A DNA stretch of 6,013 bases from Planococcus sp. (in: firmicutes) (GCA_030147455.1 JASKZU010000208.1:1-6013), one strand, 5' to 3'; counted from the first letter of the stretch, positions 1-5,577 are shown. The notes: generated by a model from the letters alone, not told the origin. Made by a program: numbers and translations.

Positions 1-433
1 CTGGAAGCACGTAGATGCCTTCCGCATAGTTTTTTGGGACCAGCTTGCTTTCAATGCCGAGTTCCTGAAGCGAACAAATCATACCGTTCGATACTTCACC
101 CCGAAGTTTCGCTTTTTTGATTTTCATTCCGCCCGGAAGTGTTGCGCCAGGGCGCGCCACGATAACATGCTGCCCCGCTACAATATTGGCTGCGCCGCAG
201 ATGATTTGATCGACTTCTCCGCCAACATCCACTTGGCAAATCGACAGCTTGTCGGCTTCCGGATGCTTTGAGCACTCTGTTACATAGCCGATGACCAAGT
301 TCGAAAGCCCTTCCGAACGGTCGATCACGGCATCCACTTCGATGCCGGCACGGGTGATTTTTTCCCCGAGTTCTGCCGGCGGCAAATCTTGTGTATTCAC
401 ATATTCTTTGAGCCATTTTGTTGATACTAACAT
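1..433 (-). CDS. pheT: Phenylalanine--tRNA ligase beta subunit (5' part, runs off the window)
   Basis: Beta subunit of the alpha2-beta2 cytosolic enzyme that charges tRNA-Phe with phenylalanine. Translating from the ATG at 433-431 gives MLVSTKWLKEYV at the N-terminus, the typical PheT start, and 144 codons before the window edge; the full protein is usually about 800 residues. An OB-fold tRNA-binding domain (EMAPII-like) begins near residue 46 (VIGYVTECSKHPEADKLSIC) and includes IICGAANI, VARPGATLPGG and NGMICSLQELG. The B3/B4 editing, B5 and anticodon-binding domains lie outside the window. It follows pheS after 12 nt; its AAGGAGG ribosome site at 441-447 overlaps the pheS stop codon, so the two are cotranscribed and probably translationally coupled. 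Identity is near certain; only the 3' end is missing. Confidence 0.97.
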   Translation of the reverse strand, partial: MLVSTKWLKEYVNTQDLPPAELGEKITRAGIEVDAVIDRSEGLSNLVIGYVTECSKHPEADKLSICQVDVGGEVDQIICGAANIVAGQHVIVARPGATLPGGMKIKKAKLRGEVSNGMICSLQELGIESKLVPKNYAEGIYVLP

Positions 434-440
434 GAAAGTT

Positions 441-447
441 CCTCCTT
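441..447 (-). promoter_or_regulatory. pheT ribosome binding site overlapping the pheS stop codon
   Basis: On the minus strand the sequence reads TAAGGAGG, so the TAA stop of pheS supplies the first bases of the Shine-Dalgarno site of pheT. Seven bases separate it from the pheT ATG. Ribosomes finishing pheS therefore end on the start site of pheT, which fits balanced synthesis of the two subunits. The coupling itself is an inference. Confidence 0.85.
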
Positions 448-1483
448 AAAGTTCCGTTCGTTGAAATTGGGATAAAAAGCGTACGTCGTTTGTATAGAAA
501 TGGCGAATGTCTTCAACGCCGTATTTCAGCATCGCAATTCGTTCCGGCCCCATACCGAATGCAAATCCAGTCAGGCGCTTGGAATCATAGCCAGCCATAT
601 CCAATACGTTAGGATGAACCATGCCGGCTCCCAAAATTTCAATCCAGCCCGTTTTCTTGCAGACGTTACAGCCTGAGCCGCCGCATTTAAAGCAGGAAAT
701 GTCCATTTCAACAGAAGGTTCCGTAAACGGGAAAAAGCTTGGGCGCAGGCGGATTTCGCGGTCATCGCCGAACATTTTCTTGGCGAAAACAGATAACGTG
801 CCTTTCAAGTCGCTCATGCGGATGTCTTCTCCAACCACAAGCCCTTCGATTTGTGTAAACTGATGCGAATGCGTCGCATCGTCATTATCCCGGCGGTATA
901 CTTTCCCCGGGCAAATGATTTTAATCGGCTCTCCGCCTTTGGCTGCCATCGTTCTTGCCTGCACCGGCGATGTATGCGTGCGCAGCAAAATGTCCTCCGT
1001 AATGTAAAACGAATCCTGCATATCCCGTGCCGGATGGCCTTTTGGCAAGTTCAACGCTTCGAAATTGTAATAATCTTTTTCGACTTCCGGGCCTTCAGCG
1101 ATTTCATAGCCCATGGACAAGAACAAATCTTCGATTTCCTCGACGACACGCGTCAACGGATGGGCATTCCCTGTTTTGGCTGGGCGTCCGGGCAAAGAGA
1201 TGTCGATCGTTTCGCGCTGGAGCTTTTCGTTGATGGCCTGCTCTTCCAATACAGCCATTCGTGCATCCAATGCTTCGGTGACTTCTGCACGGACGACGTT
1301 GACAAGCGCCCCCATTTTCGGGCGTTCTTCTGCAGGCAATTTGCCCATGCCTTTTAAAACGTCAGTGATCGGCCCTTTTTTCCCTAAGTACGCTACGCGA
1401 ACATCCGTTAACTCTTTAACGGTTTGCGCTGATTCGATTTTCCCCAGCGCTTCTTCTTTTAATTCTTGTAATCTTGCTTCCAT
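446..1483 (-). CDS. pheS: Phenylalanine--tRNA ligase alpha subunit
   Basis: Catalytic alpha subunit of phenylalanyl-tRNA synthetase (class II), acting with PheT in the cytosol. The product has 345 residues, normal for the family. Residues 1-85 form the charged N-terminal coiled-coil arm that contacts tRNA-Phe. The catalytic domain fills about 90-345. Visible signatures are RRDNDDATHSHQFTQIEG (197-214, substrate pocket and motif 2 region), RLRPSFFPFTEPSVEMD (245-261) and the motif 3 segment GFAFGMGPERIAML (306-319). A four-cysteine cluster, C264-x2-C267-x4-C272-x2-C275, sits between them and could bind zinc, as it appears to in Bacillus-type PheS. The ATG at 1483 is well placed 7 nt after AAGGAGG (1491-1497). 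It is the first gene of pheST and lies behind a phenylalanine T-box leader, so expression should rise when tRNA-Phe is uncharged. Confidence 0.98.
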   Translation of the reverse strand: MEARLQELKEEALGKIESAQTVKELTDVRVAYLGKKGPITDVLKGMGKLPAEERPKMGALVNVVRAEVTEALDARMAVLEEQAINEKLQRETIDISLPGRPAKTGNAHPLTRVVEEIEDLFLSMGYEIAEGPEVEKDYYNFEALNLPKGHPARDMQDSFYITEDILLRTHTSPVQARTMAAKGGEPIKIICPGKVYRRDNDDATHSHQFTQIEGLVVGEDIRMSDLKGTLSVFAKKMFGDDREIRLRPSFFPFTEPSVEMDISCFKCGGSGCNVCKKTGWIEILGAGMVHPNVLDMAGYDSKRLTGFAFGMGPERIAMLKYGVEDIRHFYTNDVRFLSQFQRTEL

Positions 1484-1503
1484 TTTTTCTCCTCCTTAAA
1501 CAT

Positions 1504-1534
1504 AAAAAAGCCCCGTCCCTAAAAGGGACGAGGC
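1504..1534 (-). terminator. Rho-independent terminator of the T-box leader
   Basis: The minus-strand RNA forms a 10-bp stem (1534-1525 with 1519-1510, containing one G-U pair), a UUUUA loop and a run of six U at 1509-1504. It lies just upstream of the pheS ribosome site. It is the OFF state of the T-box switch: transcription should stop here when tRNA-Phe is charged, and the antiterminator should disrupt it when the tRNA is uncharged. Confidence 0.95.
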
Positions 1535-1755
1535 ATAGATTCGCGGTACCACCCTAGTTGCCGCACGGATGCAGCCACTCGATTTTTGTAACGGCTCTTC
1601 ACCGGCCTGGCTTTACGGCTAAGTGCCGCTTCCCGCCAGGCAGCTCACGGGGTGAACTTCCGAAGTGCCTGCATATCCGCGCTTTCAGTCGAGGGCGGAT
1701 TTCCTTGGATGCAGGGGAACGACGTACTTTTCCCGGTCGATGCTTTTATTATTTC
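1504..1755 (-). ncRNA. T-box leader riboswitch of pheST (specifier UUC, phenylalanine)
   Basis: The untranslated leader of pheST reads uncharged tRNA-Phe. The conserved T-box, AGGGTGGTACCGCG, is exact at 1555-1542 and should pair with the free NCCA end of the tRNA. In stem I, AGTA (about 1727-1724) on the 5' side and GAAGTTCA (1660-1653) on the 3' side flank the specifier loop; the codon TTC at 1656-1654 matches phenylalanine. A CGGG/CCCG helix closes the loop, and CCTGCATCC pairs with GGATATGCAGG (two-base bulge) higher in stem I. AGGG of the T-box (1555-1552) can pair with CCCU (1527-1524), which includes part of the terminator's 5' arm, so antiterminator and terminator exclude each other. 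The 5' end at about 1755 is estimated from the -10 box. Stems II, IIA/B and III were not resolved by eye. Confidence 0.95.
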
Positions 1756-1761
1756 TCTTCT

Positions 1762-1790
1762 ATTATAATGAATTCCACTCGGTTAATCAA
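1762..1790 (-). promoter_or_regulatory. SigA-type promoter of pheST
   Basis: The minus strand has TTGATT (1790-1785), a 17-base spacer and a perfect TATAAT (1767-1762), placing the start of transcription near 1755, just before T-box stem I. The -35 box overlaps the TGA stop codon of ysgA (1789-1787). There is no terminator between ysgA and this promoter, so read-through RNA from ysgA would also pass the T-box. Confidence 0.88.
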
Positions 1791-2560
1791 ACACCATTTT
1801 TTTCAACGAGGCTGTATAAAAGAATGCCCGCAGCAACTGCGACGTTCAACGATTCGGCAGGCCCATAGAGCGGCACCATCAAATTTTGCGTCGTTTGTTC
1901 CAACAGCTGCGGCTCAACGCCGCTTCCTTCGTTTCCGACGAGCAGCGCGAACTGCTCTTGCCGCGAAGCTTCATACATCGGCACCGCTTTGTAAAGCGCT
2001 GTGCCGAATACAGGAACACTGCGGTTTTTCAGCTGTTCGACCCAATCAAACAAATCGCCTTTAACGACCGGCACTTGAAAATGCGCACCTTGCGCTGAAC
2101 GAACGGTCTTCGGATTGAACGCATCTGCAGAGCCTTTTCCAAGAACGACGGCATCGATTCCGGCTCCTGCAGCTGTGCGGATCATTGTCCCGATATTGCC
2201 TGGATCCTGTACGGCATCCACCAGCAGCAGCGTCTTCCACTGCTGCTGCTCGGAGTCTTCAAATTGCGGCTGCGCGCAATGCGCAAAGATCCCTTGTGTA
2301 TGCTCGGTTTCAGCCAGTTCTTTCGCGATTTGCGCAGTGACCACATAAAGCGTCACGCCGTCGATTTCCCAGTTATCGGGAATATCCGTGCCTTCGCGCA
2401 CAATCAAGCCTTTGACCAACTGTTTTTTCTTTAACGCCTCTTCCGTCAAATGAAAGCCTTCCACTAGAAATTCGCTGAATTTATCCCGTTCTTTTCGTGT
2501 CGTACTGAGCTTTTTCCAGTGCTTGACGAGCGAGTTTTGCAATGATTCAATTCGTTTCAT
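1787..2560 (-). CDS. ysgA: TrmH/SpoU-family RNA methyltransferase (YsgA-like)
   Basis: SPOUT-superfamily, AdoMet-dependent RNA 2'-O-methyltransferase of 257 residues. An N-terminal L30e-like substrate-binding domain (about 1-100) precedes the knotted catalytic domain. The three SpoU motifs are clear: DAVQDPGNIGTMIRTAAG (115-132, with N122 and the catalytic-type R128), LLVGNEGSGV (206-215, E211) and VPLYGPAESLNVAVAAGI (229-246, with the S-L-N at 237-239). The target base in rRNA or tRNA cannot be read from the sequence. Its position just before pheST matches B. subtilis ysgA, which supports the symbol. The start at 2560 has a modest ribosome site, GGTGA at 2571-2567, six bases upstream. The gene ends inside the -35 box of the pheST promoter. 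QQQWKTLLL (105-113) is encoded by repeated CAG and CTG codons that form an inverted repeat. Confidence 0.93.
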   Translation of the reverse strand: MKRIESLQNSLVKHWKKLSTTRKERDKFSEFLVEGFHLTEEALKKKQLVKGLIVREGTDIPDNWEIDGVTLYVVTAQIAKELAETEHTQGIFAHCAQPQFEDSEQQQWKTLLLVDAVQDPGNIGTMIRTAAGAGIDAVVLGKGSADAFNPKTVRSAQGAHFQVPVVKGDLFDWVEQLKNRSVPVFGTALYKAVPMYEASRQEQFALLVGNEGSGVEPQLLEQTTQNLMVPLYGPAESLNVAVAAGILLYSLVEKNGV

Positions 2561-2591
2561 CCACGTTCACCACTTTTTTCAGAATAGCTCC

Positions 2592-2600
2592 AGTATAACA
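2592..2600 (-). promoter_or_regulatory. Possible extended -10 promoter for ysgA
   Basis: In the 50-base gap upstream of ysgA the minus strand reads TGTTATACT, an extended -10 element (TG-N-TATACT), about 31 bases before the start codon. No good -35 box sits at 16-18 bases: the TTGATT nearby is only 11 bases away. ysgA may have this promoter, or may simply be read from upstream genes. Confidence 0.4.
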
Positions 2601-2610
2601 TAGGGAAGAA

Positions 2611-3054
2611 TCAAGCAGTGAAGAAATCAAAGCCCAGTGCCGTCAAGATGCCGAAAATGAGTGTCCAGGCAGCGATGCTGACCGTGCTCCAGATTGTCGT
2701 GTTGCGCTTCGTTGCACCGAGCGTCATGCCGATAAATGCCGCGATGTGTGTGCCGATTAAAATCGGCCCTAACAGCGAGAGTCCTGGAAGCCCGTATTTG
2801 TTCCAGATGCGTACGGCCCGTTCACTTTTTTTCGAAGGTTGTTTTCCTTTGGCTTCCTGCCTTTTCGTATACCAATCCCGGAATTTGTCAAAACCAACAA
2901 TCAGCAACAGCACCGTTGCCATATTGCCGATAAAGGCGACGATCATGACCATCGCCGGCGACAATCCCCAAATGATGCCGAGCGGAATGACCAAAGCAAT
3001 TTCAAACCATGGAATTGCAGCTCCCAGAAAAATCAGCACATACTCATAAATCAT
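2611..3054 (-). CDS. Small multi-drug export family membrane protein
   Basis: A 147-residue integral membrane protein resembling the Sm_multidrug_ex family (COG2426). About four hydrophobic segments are visible (roughly 4-28, 33-54, 88-113 and 119-142), with a strongly basic loop at 57-86 (DKFRDWYTKRQEAKGKQPSK), expected in the cytoplasm by the positive-inside rule. Family-like features are the acidic residue in the first segment (PWFEIALVIPLG, 15-26) and the glycine/proline-rich GLPGLSLLGPILIGTHIAA (88-106). The family name rests on little direct transport data, so substrate and direction are unknown. The ATG at 3054 follows a strong AAAGGAGGA site. The gene lies 50 bases from each neighbour on the same strand with no terminator, so it may be cotranscribed with the XRE/membrane pair upstream. 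Confidence 0.82.
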   Translation of the reverse strand: MIYEYVLIFLGAAIPWFEIALVIPLGIIWGLSPAMVMIVAFIGNMATVLLLIVGFDKFRDWYTKRQEAKGKQPSKKSERAVRIWNKYGLPGLSLLGPILIGTHIAAFIGMTLGATKRNTTIWSTVSIAAWTLIFGILTALGFDFFTA

Positions 3055-3104
3055 TCAGTTTCCTCCTTTAAATGCTTGCGTATTTCCAGATAGTACACCA
3101 AGTT

Positions 3105-3545
3105 TTATCCGAATGCGACAGCTAGAATGCCCCATGCGATAACCAAGCGCGAAACCGGCAGGAGCATGACGATAATGGCCAAAAACGGTAATGCCCACGT
3201 CATCAATGTATATACTTTTTGGGCTGCTTTTCGCGTAATGTATGTCATTCCCTCGTCTTCTTCCATAAATTCCGGCGGCCGAATCGAAAAAAGGGAAAGT
3301 TTTTTATCCGGGTTAAGGCGGTTAAAACGTCTCAGCTGAATCAAGTAGATAATGATCAGCACTAGATACGCAACGACCGCTGCAAACAACAATATGCCGC
3401 CGAACGACTGGGACTGAATACTGATCGCTGACTCTTCGACAGTGACTGTTAAATAGCGTGAACTGAAACCGACTGCCATCACCGCTAAAATTATGAGAAA
3501 GGCCATATTCCATAAGGGATAAGATCTTCTAAAATCTTTGTTCAT
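3105..3545 (-). CDS. Four-helix membrane protein of unknown function, partner of the XRE regulator
   Basis: A 146-residue membrane protein I cannot assign to a named family. Hydrophobic segments appear at about 12-29, 48-70 and 110-129, with a last short one at 131-146 that runs to the C-terminus (VIAWGILAVAFG). The loop at 71-109 is charged and mixed (LRRFNRLNPDKK, then PPEFMEEDEGMTYITRKAAQ), and is probably cytoplasmic. The start codon overlaps the stop of the upstream XRE gene as ATGA (3542-3545), and an AGGAGGAAC ribosome site lies inside the end of that gene, so translation is likely coupled. Pairs of a tiny XRE regulator and a small multi-spanning membrane protein are common in Firmicutes, and the membrane partner is usually uncharacterised. 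It may be the regulator's target or act in sensing; the sequence does not decide. Confidence 0.85.
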   Translation of the reverse strand: MNKDFRRSYPLWNMAFLIILAVMAVGFSSRYLTVTVEESAISIQSQSFGGILLFAAVVAYLVLIIIYLIQLRRFNRLNPDKKLSLFSIRPPEFMEEDEGMTYITRKAAQKVYTLMTWALPFLAIIVMLLPVSRLVIAWGILAVAFG

Positions 3546-3751
3546 GATCGTTCCTCCTCTTCCAGCCAGAATAATTCACCTATTTCCACTTGCAATGTTT
3601 GGGCGAGTTTTAATGCCAAAGTAATCGATGGCGAAAATTCGCCTTTCTCGATAAATGCGATGGTTTGGCGAGTCACCTGCACAAGGCCTCCAAGTTCGCT
3701 TTGGGTGTAACCATAACGCGCCCTTAACTCTTTCACACGATTTCTCAGCAT
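3542..3751 (-). CDS. Small XRE-family HTH transcriptional regulator
   Basis: A 69-residue protein that is almost entirely one helix-turn-helix domain of the Cro/C1 (XRE) type (residues 4-58). It reads LRNRVKELRARYGYTQSELG at the start, then the recognition helix VTRQTIAFIEKGEFSPS (26-42) and LALKLAQTLQVEIGELFWLE. There is no ligand-binding or dimerisation domain beyond the acidic tail EEEERS. It resembles the short YgzD/YozG-like regulators of Bacilli that precede a membrane protein gene. The ATG at 3751 has GAGGTG (3762-3757) five bases upstream. Its 4-nt overlap with the next gene and a palindrome within its own promoter suggest an autoregulated two-gene unit. This is inference; the HTH assignment itself is secure. 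Confidence 0.93.
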   Translation of the reverse strand: MLRNRVKELRARYGYTQSELGGLVQVTRQTIAFIEKGEFSPSITLALKLAQTLQVEIGELFWLEEEERS

Positions 3752-3787
3752 CTACACACCTCTCTTCATGTAAAGTTTATATAACAT

Positions 3788-3816
3788 AATGTAATGTATT
3801 ATTAACATTAAGTCAA
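3788..3816 (-). promoter_or_regulatory. Promoter of the XRE/membrane-protein pair
   Basis: On the minus strand, TTGACT (3816-3811, five of six matches to the -35 consensus) is followed by a 17-base spacer and TACATT (3793-3788, four of six to the -10 consensus). It lies 37 bases upstream of the XRE start codon in a very AT-rich stretch (3775-3835). The -10 box is weak and other AT-rich hexamers nearby (for example around TTATAT) could serve instead. Confidence 0.6.
3792..3810. repeat. 19-bp palindrome in the promoter spacer, candidate operator
   Basis: TAATGT (3792-3797) and ACATTA (3805-3810) are perfect inverted arms around a 7-base AT centre. A second TAATGT copy (3787-3792) overlaps the left arm by one base and covers most of the -10 box. 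The palindrome lies between the -35 and -10 boxes of the XRE promoter, where a bound dimer would block RNA polymerase. Binding by the adjacent XRE protein is inferred from position only; AT-rich DNA yields such repeats by chance fairly easily. Confidence 0.55.
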
Positions 3817-3835
3817 GTAAACCTAACATTTCTCT

Positions 3836-3868
3836 CAAAAAGAAAAAGCCCGACTTTTGTCGGGCTTT
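3836..3868 (-). terminator. Rho-independent terminator after ysdC
   Basis: A perfect 10-bp stem (AAAGCCCGAC, 3845-3854, with its complement 3859-3868) closes a four-base loop. Read on the minus strand, it is followed by a U-rich tail (UUUUUCUUUUU) ending near 3836. It lies just past the ysdC stop codon (3875-3873). On the plus strand the downstream sequence is not T-rich, so it acts for leftward transcription and separates ysdC from the XRE unit. Confidence 0.93.
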
Positions 3869-3872
3869 CGGT

Positions 3873-4961
3873 TTAATCAAACGTGATATTTGTAACAGTG
3901 TCGCGATCAAGTTTTTTAATTACTTCAATAATCAGCTTGACGGCATTCTCATAATCGTCGCGGTGCAGGATTCCAGCGTGTGAATGGATATAGCGTGTGG
4001 CTACGCCAATCGACAAAGCCGGTACGCCATTTGCCGTTAAATGAATCGAGCCGGCATCGGTTCCCCCGCCTGCAATTGTTTCAAATTGATACGGGATGCC
4101 GGACTCTTCGGCTGTATCCACTACAAGTTCGCGCAATCCACGGTGTGAAATCATGGAAGCGTCAAACAATAGAATTTGCGGGCCGTCACCCATTTTGCTG
4201 TTGGATTCTTTTGACGTGATACCCGGCGTATCGCCGGCAATTCCAACATCAACCGCGAAGCCGATATCCGGTTGAATCAATGCCGTCGCCGTTTTAGCTC
4301 CGCGCAGCCCGACTTCTTCCTGAACTGTTCCAACACCATAGACAATGTTCGGGTGCTCGGTGTCTTTTAAGCCTCTCAGTACATCAATCGCAATAGCGCA
4401 GCCGATTCGGTTATCCCAAGCTTTTGCCATCAACAGCTTGTCGTTGTTCATCACTGTAAATTCGAAATACGGCGTAACCATATCCCCCGGGGTTACTCCC
4501 CATTCTTTTGCTTCCTCGCGAGAAGATGCCCCGATATCAATGAACATATCTTTGATTTCAACCGGCTTTTTGCGTGCTTCAGGAGATAAAATATGCGGCG
4601 GTTTTGACCCGATGACCCCCGTTACTTCTTTGCCGCTTCTTGTCGTGATCGTGACTCGCTGTGCAAGCATTACCTGATTCCACCATCCGCCGACCGGTTG
4701 GAATTTTAAAAAGCCTTTATCATCGATTTGCGATATCATAAAGCCGACTTCATCCAAATGTCCAGCAATCATAATTTTCGGCCCGCCGGCAAGACCTTCT
4801 TTTTTAGCGATCAAGCTGCCCAAGTTATCGGTTTCGATCGAATCTGCAAAAGGCGCTATGTATTTCTTCATTACTTCACGGGATTGGCGCTCGTTGCCGG
4901 GAATGCCGTTAGCATCTGTCAGGTCTTTAAGCATTTGTTGTGTTTCGTCTAGCTTTGACAT
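3873..4961 (-). CDS. ysdC: M42-family metallo-aminopeptidase (YsdC-like)
   Basis: A cytosolic co-catalytic metallopeptidase of the M42 (glutamyl aminopeptidase / old 'endoglucanase') family, 362 residues, usual full length. The metal ligands and catalytic residues are all visible: H68 and D70 in AGHLDEVGF, bridging D183 in AKAWDNRIGCA, E215 (general base) and E216 in VQEEVGLRGA, D238 in FAVDVG, and H326 in TRYIHSHAG. GGGTDAGSIH (298-307) is also characteristic. An inserted PDZ-like substrate and oligomerisation domain spans roughly 72-170. Members form large tetrahedral dodecamers that trim N-terminal residues from peptides; the preferred residue cannot be told here. The cellulase-type name in some annotations is a misnomer. 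The ATG at 4961 follows AGGAGGTCG. It has its own SigA-type promoter and terminator, so it is probably monocistronic. Proximity to ysdB matches B. subtilis. Confidence 0.95.
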   Translation of the reverse strand: MSKLDETQQMLKDLTDANGIPGNERQSREVMKKYIAPFADSIETDNLGSLIAKKEGLAGGPKIMIAGHLDEVGFMISQIDDKGFLKFQPVGGWWNQVMLAQRVTITTRSGKEVTGVIGSKPPHILSPEARKKPVEIKDMFIDIGASSREEAKEWGVTPGDMVTPYFEFTVMNNDKLLMAKAWDNRIGCAIAIDVLRGLKDTEHPNIVYGVGTVQEEVGLRGAKTATALIQPDIGFAVDVGIAGDTPGITSKESNSKMGDGPQILLFDASMISHRGLRELVVDTAEESGIPYQFETIAGGGTDAGSIHLTANGVPALSIGVATRYIHSHAGILHRDDYENAVKLIIEVIKKLDRDTVTNITFD

Positions 4962-4994
4962 TATTTCGACCTCCTAAATAGTAAGTGCTTTTTT

Positions 4995-5023
4995 ATTATA
5001 TAGGAAAGCAGAAATGTTATCAA
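4995..5023 (-). promoter_or_regulatory. SigA-type promoter of ysdC
   Basis: TTGATA (5023-5018), a 17-base spacer and a perfect TATAAT (5000-4995) on the minus strand place the transcription start near 4988, about 26 bases before the ysdC start codon. The promoter lies entirely in the 71-base gap behind the dUTPase gene. I see no terminator in that gap, so dUTPase transcripts may read into ysdC as well. Confidence 0.87.
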
Positions 5024-5032
5024 AAAATTCTC

Positions 5033-5518
5033 TTAATAACCTTCTTGTTGTCTCTTATAATTGATTTCATTTTTAGCGATATAAGCATCCAGCACTTCTT
5101 TGTAACTAAAGCCCAGTCCACCTGCCACTGAGCCAAACAATTGCCAAAGCGTGCGGTAGTTGTGCGCGGAGGCATTTTCGGAAAACTCGGTAACACCTTT
5201 ATGTGCGGCCAAGAACAGCTCAGTCAGTTCTTGCTCTGCTGAAGGCTCCGGCCACTCTGCAAGCGAATCCAAATCTTTTTCGATGCCGAGCGACAGAATA
5301 AAATGAATGCAGTCGACGTATTCTTCAAGCAATGTTTCTTTATCAGAAGGTCCTTTTGCACTCCAAAACTTAAAGCAGCGGGTTTCATTCGCCAGTTCTG
5401 CCAATTCTACTTGAAGGGCTAATACTTTTTTGCGAAAAACCGGCTCTTCGATATTCTTGCTTGATTGGATAAATCCATCCAGCTCACGCTGCATATGGAA
5501 TAATGGTTGTAAATTCAT
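5033..5518 (-). CDS. Dimeric all-alpha dUTP diphosphatase (dUTPase_2 / MazG-like)
   Basis: Hydrolyses dUTP to dUMP and pyrophosphate, limiting uracil in DNA and supplying thymidylate synthase. The 161 residues fit the all-alpha, dimeric dUTPase family (NTP-PPase/MazG superfamily), not the trimeric Dut fold. Visible motifs are the metal-binding ELAELANETRCFKFWS (38-53, E38 and E41), EEYVDCIHFILSLG (65-78, E66 and D69 forming ExxD) and the C-terminal KNEINYKRQQEGY (149-161), characteristic of these enzymes. The magnesium ligands are therefore all present and the protein should be active. Some relatives are phage-borne, but nothing around this copy is phage-like and it sits among core genes. The ATG at 5518 has AAGGAG (5532-5527) eight bases upstream. 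It is divergent from ysdB, with overlapping promoter regions. Confidence 0.93.
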   Translation of the reverse strand: MNLQPLFHMQRELDGFIQSSKNIEEPVFRKKVLALQVELAELANETRCFKFWSAKGPSDKETLLEEYVDCIHFILSLGIEKDLDSLAEWPEPSAEQELTELFLAAHKGVTEFSENASAHNYRTLWQLFGSVAGGLGFSYKEVLDAYIAKNEINYKRQQEGY

Positions 5519-5546
5519 TTTTTTATCTCCTTTTCCTTCGTAAAAG

Positions 5547-5572
5547 TGAAACTTCCAGCGTTCTGTTTCGTA
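5547..5572 (+). promoter_or_regulatory. SigW-type (ECF) promoter of ysdB
   Basis: TGAAAC (5547-5552), exactly 16 bases, then CGTA (5569-5572): this matches the SigW consensus of Bacillus (TGAAAC-N16-CGTA). It points at ysdB, whose start codon is 37 bases beyond the -10 element. B. subtilis ysdB is an established SigW-regulon gene, so motif and gene identity support each other. The first base of the TATAAT box on the other strand overlaps the final A. Confidence 0.9.
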
Positions 5573-5577
5573 TTATA
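5572..5577 (-). promoter_or_regulatory. Possible -10 element for the dUTPase gene
   Basis: A perfect TATAAT on the minus strand (5577-5572) lies 54 bases upstream of the dUTPase start codon and would begin transcription near 5565. The position of its -35 box is occupied by a run of C residues (GGGGGG on the plus strand), so a normal -35 box is absent. The hexamer overlaps the SigW -10 of ysdB. It is a candidate only. Confidence 0.35.

Noticed and set aside
851..1357. Long plus-strand open frame opposite pheS
   Set aside because: It is a shadow of pheS: no ribosome site, no recognisable protein, and pheS on the other strand is unmistakable.
1558..2064. 168-codon plus-strand open frame across the T-box leader and ysgA
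   Set aside because: It runs antisense to the structured leader and to a clear SPOUT methyltransferase, with a cysteine/arginine-rich composition typical of a shadow frame and no ribosome site.
2222..2248. Inverted repeat CAGCAGCAG / CTGCTGCTG with a 9-base spacer inside ysgA
   Set aside because: It is explained by repeated Gln and Leu codons (QQQWKTLLL). It lies mid-gene without a U tail, so it is not a terminator; any effect on translation would be speculative.
2618..3049. 143-codon plus-strand frame almost coextensive with the export-protein gene
   Set aside because: The minus-strand reading gives a well-formed membrane protein with a strong ribosome site; the plus frame has neither a ribosome site nor domain features.
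3055..3104. Possible promoter before the export-protein gene (TTGGTG, TACTAT)
   Set aside because: The hexamers are not at a usable spacing and the match is weak; read-through from the XRE unit is an adequate explanation.
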